39,333 nucleotides of DNA, taken from NCBI GenBank assembly GCA_002069855.1, contig MWCF01000016.1:1-39333 (forward strand). Direction: 5' to 3'. The first letter of the stretch is position 1; the number at the start of each line of letters is the position of its first letter. The stretch comes from Elusimicrobia bacterium ADurb.Bin231. Its GTDB lineage: Bacteria; Elusimicrobiota; UBA8919; MWCF01. This document shows, piece by piece, positions 33,282 to 39,333 of the stretch. The notes under the pieces are model-generated. The model was not told the origin of the DNA and did no database searches. It saw only the letters and a list, made by a program, of their open reading frames with translations. The position numbers were made by a program, and so were the translations under genes.

Positions 33282-34040
33282 TTACTCAAATGCTACTATT
33301 CTGCAAATTGAGGATTCTCCGCCAACAAATCTCCATGGAAAGCATCCGACTGTTGTTCTCTTGTTCTTGAATTTGTCTATATCACCGCCGAGATTTTCCG
33401 CGTGAATAATATCATGCGGGAAAAGCACCACATGCATTAATTGATAGTGATTTGGCGGAAAGATATCGTCTATATTTTTATTGAATTTCTTTTGAAAATA
33501 TTTTTCGCATTCCAACGCCTGTTTAGGCATCCATTCGCGAATCTTGGTGTTCATAGGATGATCGGCGCTTCCGCAATCAACACCTATCCATTTGATCTTT
33601 TTCTTTTTGCACCACGCTGCGAATTCCATTGTCGGACCCGGATGTTTTACCATATATCTTACCTCATCAGCAGCCGGCTGATCCCATGCGTATTTATGGT
33701 ATCCGGTATTTATTATCAGAATATCCCCTGTTTTTACCTGTACTCTGTCTTCTATATCTTTGGAAGTATATATTCCATAATCTTCAGCCATATCAGAAAG
33801 ATCAACTACAGCAGCAGGTCCGTAAAGTTCTTCCAGAGGTATGGATGCTATGTCTCTTCCGTGTGTGCAGAAATGCAAAGAGCCGTCCAGATGCGTTCCC
33901 ACATGATTGCTTGTGGTTATCAACTGTCCGTTTGCGCCGTTCGGAGCGAGCCGTTTAAAAAATTTGATCTGCAGTGGTTCGTAAGTGGGCCATGCAGGCG
34001 TAAGATGGGACAGCGGTTGTGTTAAATCATAAAGTTTCAT
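33282..34040 (-). CDS. Cyclase-family metal hydrolase (kynurenine formamidase-like fold)
   Basis: 252 residues. The metal-binding signature HVGTHLDG (46-53) is exact, with GDILIINTGYHKYAWDQPAADE, IKWIGVDCGSADHPMN and YQLMHVVLFPHDIIHAENLGGDID following. Family members include kynurenine formamidase and isatin hydrolase; no kynurenine genes lie nearby, so the substrate is unknown. AAGGAGGA precedes the ATG. The gene heads a short unit with the downstream uridine phosphorylase gene. Confidence 0.88.
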   Translation of the reverse strand: MKLYDLTQPLSHLTPAWPTYEPLQIKFFKRLAPNGANGQLITTSNHVGTHLDGSLHFCTHGRDIASIPLEELYGPAAVVDLSDMAEDYGIYTSKDIEDRVQVKTGDILIINTGYHKYAWDQPAADEVRYMVKHPGPTMEFAAWCKKKKIKWIGVDCGSADHPMNTKIREWMPKQALECEKYFQKKFNKNIDDIFPPNHYQLMHVVLFPHDIIHAENLGGDIDKFKNKRTTVGCFPWRFVGGESSICRIVAFE

Positions 34041-34172
34041 AAAATATCCTCCTTGTTGAGATTTGATTTTTAAAAGTTTCTGCTATTAACTTCTGCTCGC
34101 GATGACATCTTAATAACTTTGTTACCCACGCAATCTATTTGTTATTTGAGTCGAGATAATTTTAATTGAATA

Positions 34173-34201
34173 ATTATATAATAATTTTTATCAAAACACA
34201 A
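34173..34201 (-). promoter_or_regulatory. Possible promoter of the cyclase-family gene
   Basis: On the minus strand: TTGTGT (34201-34196), 17-base spacer, TATAAT (34178-34173). It would give a leader of about 125 bases. The -35 is a weak match. Confidence 0.4.
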
Positions 34202-34391
34202 TAAAAAAAGTTCATTTGATTTTTGTCTGGTATGCTTTACATCTTGTTGTTGCGTTGTTCCCTTTTTGTTGTAATGTTGAGGAGAACTTATTTGTCATGT
34301 TGGGTGTAACGAAGCCTCTCTTAACTTCGTTATGTTGAGCAAAGCGAAACATCTCCGTCTTGTCCCTTTTCTCTGGATAAAACCTTAAAGA

Positions 34392-34429
34392 CGGGATTCT
34401 TCACTTCGCTGCGCTTCGTTCGGAATGAC
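34392..34429 (-). repeat. Dispersed repeat, near-identical partner of 38243-38280
   Basis: 38-base unit which, read on the minus strand, matches 38243-38280 (plus) at 37 of 38 positions (one C/T difference). The two copies are inverted and flank the outer-membrane protein, dnaX and recR genes. Confidence 0.85.
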
Positions 34430-34674
34430 GGCAACGGAGAGATTGCCATGCTTCGCTCGCAATGACAGCCAAGAGAGATTCTTCATTTCGCTTCGCTACA
34501 TCCAGAATGACGCCGCCTATGATTGTCATCCTGAACACAGTGAAGGATCTCCGCCAATTTTTCTTTCACTACTTTGTTAAACAACTACAATACCAAATGA
34601 CTTTAAAAAGCGGGATTCTTCGGCGTTGCCCCAGAATGACGGCAAAAGCGAGATTGCCGCAACCGGAAAAAATA

Positions 34675-34703
34675 TTGACAAACCATTTCAAAAACAATAA
34701 AAT
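34675..34703 (+). promoter_or_regulatory. Promoter of the outer-membrane-like gene, leaderless
   Basis: TTGACA (34675-34680), 17-base spacer, TAAAAT (34698-34703). The start codon begins 8 bases after the -10 box (34711), so transcription would start at or next to the A of ATG. No ribosome-binding site is present. Confidence 0.7.
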
Positions 34704-34710
34704 ACATACA

Positions 34711-35646
34711 ATGAAAATAAAAACTTTTGCTTTGATATGCGCTTTTACATTGTCGTTTTTCATATTTATTCCGGCAAAATCTTTTTCTAAAACTGTGTAC
34801 AGCAAAAAATTAGGAGACATAGAATTTGAAACTGAATTGGACGCGTATTACACGGCTCTGGATTTTTATATTCCGTTAACAGACAAGCCCATTCCTTGCT
34901 TAGAGGAAGAAAAAGAATCCGCAATTTATAAAAAAATGTTCACCTCTCCCAAACCGAGATTCGCTGTGATAGAGTTCAGCGTGTATCCAATGCCGTGCTC
35001 CGGTATATTCATTAAAAAAAATTACAAAAATATTTATGATAAAGCTGAGATATCCGATGACCTTAATTTGGTAAAAAGCCTTTGCGCAGGTTTTGAAGAG
35101 CCGTATGCTGTTTCCGCTTTTATAGGAGATGTTGTCAGTTTCAGACCTGAAGGGAGCAAAGACATTCAAGGCAAAGGATATACAGGTTTCTTATTCAGTT
35201 TCGGCAATTATCATATTAAAGACAACGAATCAATATCCGACAATTGGTTTGAATTCGAGCTAAAAGCGAAAGGAGATAGGATAAGCGAAACGCAAAAGCT
35301 GACATGGAGTTTAAGAGGCGGCAGCAAGATACATTATAACGCGGATATAGAAGATGTAATATATTTTTCCATAAGACGGGACAGAACTGATTTTCTTCGT
35401 TCGGGTTTTTCATTGTTGGAAAACAGCAATTTTGAATATATCCTTGATCTCGGATGGAGAAATTTTAATGCTGTAAGACATCTTTTTACTGTGGGTAAAA
35501 AGTTTCCCCTTAAAAATAAGAAACAGGCATTTTCAATCACAATGGGAGTGCTTTGGGAAAGCGGAATAAAATATTTAGGAGATCTTAAAGGCATCGGAGA
35601 CGAAAAAAAATCCCAGATTGTTTTTAGGCCGAATTTTGAGTTTTAA
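34711..35646 (+). CDS. Exported, probable outer-membrane beta-barrel protein
   Basis: 311 residues from the ATG at 34711, chosen because it begins a clear signal peptide (MKIKTFALICAFTLSFFIFI) and sits just after a promoter; the frame continues open upstream only through repeats. After the signal peptide, alternating hydrophobic/polar segments with many aromatic residues occur, and the chain ends in FRPNFEF, a terminal Phe as in BAM-assembled barrels. Segments such as TGFLFSFGNYHIKDNES and WFEFELKAKGDRISETQKLTW look like membrane strands. I recognise no named family; a porin-like or unknown outer-membrane role is inferred. Confidence 0.65.
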   Translation: MKIKTFALICAFTLSFFIFIPAKSFSKTVYSKKLGDIEFETELDAYYTALDFYIPLTDKPIPCLEEEKESAIYKKMFTSPKPRFAVIEFSVYPMPCSGIFIKKNYKNIYDKAEISDDLNLVKSLCAGFEEPYAVSAFIGDVVSFRPEGSKDIQGKGYTGFLFSFGNYHIKDNESISDNWFEFELKAKGDRISETQKLTWSLRGGSKIHYNADIEDVIYFSIRRDRTDFLRSGFSLLENSNFEYILDLGWRNFNAVRHLFTVGKKFPLKNKKQAFSITMGVLWESGIKYLGDLKGIGDEKKSQIVFRPNFEF

Positions 35647-35683
35647 CCTGAAAAACCAAGCCGCGGAATTTATCTTTTTTTAC

Positions 35684-35712
35684 TTGACATCAACCGTATA
35701 ATCTAATAAAAT
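35684..35712 (+). promoter_or_regulatory. Promoter of dnaX-recR
   Basis: TTGACA (35684-35689), 17-base spacer, TAAAAT (35707-35712). A TATAAT at 35697-35702 is too close to that -35. The leader to the dnaX ATG would be about 35 bases with a weak AGAGAAGTG ribosome-binding site. Confidence 0.6.
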
Positions 35713-35752
35713 CAAAAAAGTTAAAAATATATTGAAAGAGAAGTGAATTATT

Positions 35753-37522
35753 ATGTCCTATCTTATTTTAGCGCGAAAATACAGGCCTCAGAAATTTGAA
35801 GACATTGTCGGTCAGGAACATATTACCCGCGTTTTGAAAAATGCAATCAAAGAAAACAGAACTGCGCACGGGTACATATTTTCCGGACAAAGAGGTATCG
35901 GTAAAACAACTACTGCCCGCATATTTGCCAAGGCATTAAACTGTACAAACAAAAAGGAAGACGAACCCTGCGACAAATGCCGCAACTGCGAAGAAATAAT
36001 TAAAACCAATTCTATGGATGTTCTTGAAATAGACGGCGCTTCGAACAGAGGCATAGACGAGATACGCAATTTGAGAGAAAACATCAAGTACGCGCCCGCA
36101 TGCTCAAAGTATAAAATCTATATCATAGACGAAGCGCATCAGATAACTGAACAGGCATTCAATGCTCTTCTGAAAACTCTTGAAGAACCGCCAAGCCATT
36201 CCATATTTATTATGGCCACCACAGAACCGCAAAAGATTCCGGATACAATAGCTTCCAGATGCCAGAGGTTCGGGTTTAAGCCGGTGTCTATTAAAGAAAT
36301 ATCAAACCATTTGCTTAGTATAGCGAAAAAAGAAAATATAGATATAGACGATGTTTCCATAAATACAATTGCGCGCGCAGCCGGCGGTTCATTAAGAGAT
36401 TCATTAAGCATATTCGACCAGATAATATCTTTTTGCGGAACGAAAATCCGGCAGGAAGAAATAATCTCAGCGCTCGGTATGCTTAAAGAAGATGTTCTCT
36501 CGGAAATGGCGGAATATATTTACGGGAATGACGCGAAATCTCTTCTTTCCGCCATACGGAAAACTACTGCGTCCGGGTATGACCCTATGAACATAGCAAA
36601 TGATTTACAAGGGTATATAAGAAACATTTTGCTGAATAAAATTGCTTCAGGTACAGTGGCAGGTATTTCCGACACAAAGAAACTCACAAATTTTTCAGAT
36701 AATATTTCCACTGATGTGCTTGTCAGGCATATAGAACTTCTTTCGGAATGCGTTTATAGAATGAAAAATGCCGAGCAGCCGATTATGTTTCTTGAAGTAA
36801 CAGCTATCAAATTGACGCGCAGATATATAGGGCTTGATGAAATAGTAAGACGCCTTGAAAATATTGAAGGTAATGGCAATAGCAAAGAACATACTGAGAT
36901 GAAAATCAAAGATACATCAGCTTCGTATATAAAACCTGTATCCAGGGACAATATAACTAAAAAAAATACTGATTCTTCGTCTGACAAAATTTCTAAAGAA
37001 TCAATTCAGCCTGTTCGGCAGGATGCGGAGTCGGATAAAAACTCTGAAAAAATAAATCAAATATGGAGAAAGATATGCTCGGAATTTTCCGATAAACCTC
37101 TTCTTTCAACATATCTCTCGGAGTCGTCGGTTTCTATGCCTGAAAAAGGAAAATTAGAAATTGTATTCGCAAAAAAATTCAAGCTGGACTTGGTGGAAAC
37201 CAACAGAAATATTTGGCTTCCGGTTATACAGAGCAAGTTAGGAAAATCAGTAAGTTGTGTGTGCGTGTTGAAAAATGATATTCCCTCCACTTCAACTGCG
37301 AAAACGGATTCTCCAGCTGAAGAATATATAGAATCGGAATCTGAGGAAGAAGAAATTATTTCCGCGCCGGAAGAGATTTCTTCCCAAAAAGACAATAAAT
37401 CAGATAAAAAATCGCAGAAATCGAATACTGCGTCAGGCAATACATCCGGCAGAGAAGATGAGCCCGTAGTCAATCAGATACTGGACATCTTCGGCGGAAC
37501 CATAGTGGAGACAAATGATTAA
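35753..37522 (+). CDS. dnaX: DNA polymerase III tau/gamma subunit
   Basis: 589 residues. AAA+ clamp-loader ATPase with Walker A GQRGIGKT (45-52), zinc-finger cysteines 64, 73, 76 and 79, Walker B IIDEAH (124-129) and the SRC motif (168-170); helical collar domain to about 370. The linker from about 375 is polar, and the C-terminal part (about 435-500) is the tau-type domain binding alpha/DnaB, followed by an acidic Glu/Ser-rich tail. A putative -1 frameshift site at codons 403-405 would give a gamma-like form of 406 residues. The stop overlaps the start of recR by 8 bases; the ybaB gene often found between them is absent. Confidence 0.96.
   Translation: MSYLILARKYRPQKFEDIVGQEHITRVLKNAIKENRTAHGYIFSGQRGIGKTTTARIFAKALNCTNKKEDEPCDKCRNCEEIIKTNSMDVLEIDGASNRGIDEIRNLRENIKYAPACSKYKIYIIDEAHQITEQAFNALLKTLEEPPSHSIFIMATTEPQKIPDTIASRCQRFGFKPVSIKEISNHLLSIAKKENIDIDDVSINTIARAAGGSLRDSLSIFDQIISFCGTKIRQEEIISALGMLKEDVLSEMAEYIYGNDAKSLLSAIRKTTASGYDPMNIANDLQGYIRNILLNKIASGTVAGISDTKKLTNFSDNISTDVLVRHIELLSECVYRMKNAEQPIMFLEVTAIKLTRRYIGLDEIVRRLENIEGNGNSKEHTEMKIKDTSASYIKPVSRDNITKKNTDSSSDKISKESIQPVRQDAESDKNSEKINQIWRKICSEFSDKPLLSTYLSESSVSMPEKGKLEIVFAKKFKLDLVETNRNIWLPVIQSKLGKSVSCVCVLKNDIPSTSTAKTDSPAEEYIESESEEEEIISAPEEISSQKDNKSDKKSQKSNTASGNTSGREDEPVVNQILDIFGGTIVETND
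36944..37002 (+). promoter_or_regulatory. Putative programmed -1 frameshift signal in dnaX
   Basis: AGGGA (36944-36948), an A8 run (36959-36966) with heptamer A-AAA-AAT (36961-36967), a TGA in the -1 frame (36970-36972), and a perfect 7-base stem GATTCTT (36971-36977) with AAGAATC (36996-37002). A -1 shift ends translation two codons later, giving about 406 residues with domains I-III only. Confidence 0.6.
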
Positions 37523-38099
37523 ACCATTGATAACTCTTACTGAGGCTTTTAAACGTTTTCCCGGCATAGGACAGAAGCAGGCGGAAAGATTTGCCTTTTA
37601 TATTTTGAAATCTTCAGAACCTGATATGGAAAATCTTATATCTGCAATAGAAGACGCCAAAAGAAGAATAAAGGCATGCCCTATATGCTGTTCTTATTCC
37701 GAAAAAACTCCATGTGAAATATGTTCCGACGATAAAAGAGACAAACATATAATATGCATTGTGGAAAATTACACGGATTTGCTTGCCATAGAAAAAACAG
37801 GGAAATACAATGGATTATACCATGTTCTTATGGGTGTTCTCTCGCCGTTAGACGGAGTTCATCAGGACAATCTCAATATTAAAAATCTTATTAAGCGTCT
37901 GGACGGAATAAAAGAAATTCTTATTGCTACAAACCCTACTGTTGAGGGAGACGCTACAGCCATATATCTGTCTCAAATTCTAAAGTCTCGCGAACTGAAA
38001 ATTACGCGCATCGCGAAAGGCATTCCTTCAGGCGGGAATATAGAATACGCTGATGAAATTACTCTTGTAAACGCACTTGACGGCAGAAAAGAAATATGA
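37515..38099 (+). CDS. recR: Recombination protein RecR
   Basis: 194 residues, the usual length. Helix-hairpin-helix N-terminus (RFPGIGQKQAERFAFYIL), zinc-finger cysteines 55, 58, 67 and 70 (CPICCS...CEIC), and a Toprim domain (about 78-170) with IVENYTDLLAIEKTGKYNGLYHVLMG and ATNPTVEGDATAIYLSQ. It acts with RecF/RecO to load RecA at gaps. Its ATG lies inside the end of dnaX (8-base overlap). The last codons contain a consensus promoter (38077-38105) for whatever lies downstream. Confidence 0.96.
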   Translation: MIKPLITLTEAFKRFPGIGQKQAERFAFYILKSSEPDMENLISAIEDAKRRIKACPICCSYSEKTPCEICSDDKRDKHIICIVENYTDLLAIEKTGKYNGLYHVLMGVLSPLDGVHQDNLNIKNLIKRLDGIKEILIATNPTVEGDATAIYLSQILKSRELKITRIAKGIPSGGNIEYADEITLVNALDGRKEI

Positions 38100-38105
38100 T
38101 ATAAT
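38077..38105 (+). promoter_or_regulatory. Promoter inside the 3' end of recR
   Basis: TTGACG (38077-38082), 17-base spacer, TATAAT (38100-38105). The -35 lies in the last recR codons and the -10 overlaps its stop. The transcript would begin about 38112, cross 200 bases of repeats and reach tRNA-Asn. Confidence 0.6.
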
Positions 38106-38111
38106 TACATT

Positions 38112-38314
38112 TTAGTTTTTAAGTTCTTTTAGCGAATTTCGGCCGTCATTCTGTTTTGGCGTTTGTTTGTAGTCGCCGGGCTTGGCCCTGCCTAAAACGC
38201 CGTCATTCTGAGGCGTAGCCGAAGAATCTCGTTGTTGTTGCTGTCATTCTGAACGAAGCGCAGCGAAGTGAAGAATCCCGCTGTTCTGTCATTCGTCATT
38301 TATTACACCATAAT
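38112..38314. repeat. Second cluster of dispersed GTCATTCTGA-type repeats
   Basis: Between recR and tRNA-Asn. Units at 38143-38153 (partial), 38202-38230 (GTCATTCTGAGGCGTAGCC type, ending GAAGAATCTC) and 38243-38280, the near-identical inverted partner of 34392-34429. A stem GGCGTTT (38158-38164) with AAACGCC (38195-38201) may fold around an inner GCC/GGC. Confidence 0.75.
38243..38280 (+). repeat. Dispersed repeat, near-identical partner of 34392-34429
   Basis: Reads GTCATTCTGAACGAAGCGCA, then GCGAAGTGAAGAATCCCG; 37 of 38 positions match the inverted copy 3.8 kb to the left. Confidence 0.85.
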
Positions 38315-38386
38315 TCCGCGGTAGCTCAATGGTGGAGCATCCGGCTGTTAACCGGAGGGTTCCTGGTTCGAGTCCAGGCCGCGGAG
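38315..38386 (+). tRNA. tRNA-Asn (anticodon GTT)
   Basis: 72 bases fold into a full cloverleaf: acceptor TCCGCGG/CCGCGGA, D stem GCTC/GAGC, anticodon stem TCCGG/CCGGA with loop CTGTTAA (anticodon 38347-38349), five-base variable loop, T stem CCTGG/CCAGG with loop TTCGAGT. The 3' CCA is not encoded; T7 follows directly (38387-38393) and probably ends transcription. Confidence 0.96.
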
Positions 38387-38592
38387 TTTTTTTATTATCC
38401 CACTCCCTGTTTTCATCCAAGCAAAATTCCACAGGGGTTCACATCCGATACAATCAAATAATTATTTTTTGTTTAAGGCAGAATTACAATTTTTTATCTG
38501 TGGTTGTCATATCCCATAATTTTCAAAACTAAGATTGCCTATGCGGGATTTTCAATTTGCGGTATGGTAAAACTATGTTTTTCAAAATGTTA

Positions 38593-39333
38593 TTAAAACA
38601 GCATATTTGCCAGAATCCCAAACAAGATTACCTGCGGTACCGTTATAATCGGAAGCCAAATTGCCGTTTTCCTGCCTATGTTGCTCCATAAAAGTCCTAT
38701 CTCCGTGTAATCCGTAACGACCCCGGCCATAAGAAATATAAAACTATTTCCGAGCGCGCCTGTCTGACGGAATATTTCAAAAGCTAAAGGCGCTGTTCCT
38801 TCCGAACATATTTCCAGCACTGTTGCAACAATCAATGTCATAAAAATGCCTGTTACCGAGGGGCCCATATATTTGTGAAATATATTGTGCGGAATGTAGG
38901 CGCCAGTCAGACTTGCTATGCCCATACCAATTAAAACCCACCACAAAATCATATTGCCAAGAGCCACTGAACCTGAAAATATGCCGTAAAAATCAGCTTT
39001 AAGCTGCTTTACGCTGAATCTGTATTCCCTCATTCTTTTTTTAATGTCTTCTCTTATAGAAAAATTTTCATCAATGGAAACAATGTTTTTGTTTTCTTCA
39101 ATCATTTTATTTTTTTCAAGGATCTGGAATATCAAACCTGTTGTTATAGCGATAATTATTGCGGATATTATAATATATAACGCCTTTAGCCCGAAAAATC
39201 CAAACATTAGCACTGTAAAAGGCAGATTTGCCCACGGACTGGCAAGCAAAAAACTAATAACTGCCGGGATTGACGCGCCTTTTTTATAAAGTTCTATTGA
39301 CAGAGCCAGTATTCCGTGCGAACATGCGCTTGT
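38593..39333 (-). CDS. YraQ/ArsP-type (DUF318) permease, C-terminal part
   Basis: The frame is open to the right edge, so the gene starts outside; 246 residues are visible. The first visible residues TSACSHGILALSIELYKKGASIPAVISF match the family pattern (Cys/Ser-rich helix, then KKGA and a hydrophobic helix ending ASPWAN). Several more membrane helices follow, with a mid-loop (about 75-105 of the visible part) rich in charged residues. Later segments TVLEICSEGTAPLAFEIF and LMAGVVTDYTEIGLLWSNIG carry the second family repeat. ArsP exports methylated arsenicals, but most members are uncharacterised; no ars genes lie nearby. It ends 206 bases from the tRNA, a stretch where I see nothing else. 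Confidence 0.82.
   Translation of the reverse strand, partial: TSACSHGILALSIELYKKGASIPAVISFLLASPWANLPFTVLMFGFFGLKALYIIISAIIIAITTGLIFQILEKNKMIEENKNIVSIDENFSIREDIKKRMREYRFSVKQLKADFYGIFSGSVALGNMILWWVLIGMGIASLTGAYIPHNIFHKYMGPSVTGIFMTLIVATVLEICSEGTAPLAFEIFRQTGALGNSFIFLMAGVVTDYTEIGLLWSNIGRKTAIWLPIITVPQVILFGILANMLF

Larger units (their letters stand above)
34041..34710. repeat. Intergenic region with a cluster of dispersed GTCATTCTGA-type repeats
   Basis: 670 bases without a real gene. It holds at least six units related to GTCATTCTGAACGAAGCG...GAAGAATCCC, in both orientations. Examples: 34332-34355 (ATGTTGAGCAAAGCGAAACA type), 34392-34429 (minus), 34439-34466 (minus, GTCATTGCGAGCGAAGC type), 34475-34511 (minus), 34525-34552 (plus) and 34611-34640 (minus). 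An open frame from 34462 that runs into the outer-membrane gene uses these repeats as its N-terminus and is not believed. Confidence 0.8.

Noticed and set aside
33206-33289. N-terminal extension of uridine phosphorylase
   Set aside because: Overlaps the cyclase-family gene, and a strong ribosome-binding site supports the start at 33205.
34291-34640. CRISPR array suggested by repeated units
   Set aside because: Units vary in length and orientation, with no regular spacers and no cas genes.
34462-34710. An 83-codon N-terminal extension of the outer-membrane protein gene
   Set aside because: It is composed of dispersed repeats; a signal peptide and a promoter sit at 34711, which is the start used.

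Overview
The window looks like the chromosome of an uncultured, probably anaerobic Gram-negative bacterium of low to moderate G+C. Gram-negative features are an exported protein ending in a beta-barrel-like Phe, type IV pilin-like proteins and a TgpA-type periplasmic transglutaminase. No marker fixes the phylum. The gene content (MoxR/DUF58/transglutaminase, a large lamin-tail prepilin, an AddAB pair, a Re-citrate-synthase-like HMGL enzyme, GTCATTCTGA...GAAGAATC repeats) recalls Elusimicrobiota/Omnitrophota-type genomes, but that placement is inference only. Most genes are ordinary chromosomal genes. There is no rRNA, CRISPR array, prophage or insertion sequence.

Layout: (1) 1-3584, plus strand: the end of a MoxR ATPase and a fused DUF58-transglutaminase membrane protein. 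(2) 3707-17967, minus strand: a PAS-GAF-HD-GYP phosphodiesterase, then (in transcription order from 16.9 kb) a giant prepilin, a PilW/GspJ-like prepilin, a PilX-like protein, a secreted Cache-domain protein, AddB and AddA. Upstream of these is a small unit with an HTH protein, a short possible gene remnant and a duplicated 90-residue basic protein. (3) 18360-27944, minus strand: an SLC13/ArsB-type permease, rimP-nusA-infB, proS with an HMGL-family acyl transferase, and a dCTP-deaminase-like protein. (4) 28049-32352, plus strand: a tightly packed unit of sucC-like, sucD-like, nitrilase-family amidohydrolase, ECF sigma factor and an anti-sigma-like protein, followed by Hsp20 and a bidirectional terminator. 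(5) 32441-34040, minus strand: uridine phosphorylase and a cyclase-family hydrolase. (6) 34711-38386, plus strand: a putative outer-membrane protein, dnaX, recR and tRNA-Asn(GTT), flanked on both sides by clusters of a dispersed repeat. (7) A partial YraQ/ArsP-type permease runs off the right edge on the minus strand.

The best regulatory signals are several sigma70-type promoters with a 17-base spacer. Two of them lie so close to their start codons (sucC and the outer-membrane protein) that the transcripts should be leaderless or nearly so. dnaX carries an AGGGA element, an A8 slippery run, an almost immediate -1-frame TGA and a downstream stem-loop, the arrangement of the E. coli tau/gamma programmed frameshift. 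No single cluster is clearly a new system. The strongest candidates for follow-up are the dnaX recoding site, the sucCD-nitrilase-sigma-Hsp20 unit, the giant prepilin, the duplicated 90-residue protein and the dispersed repeats.
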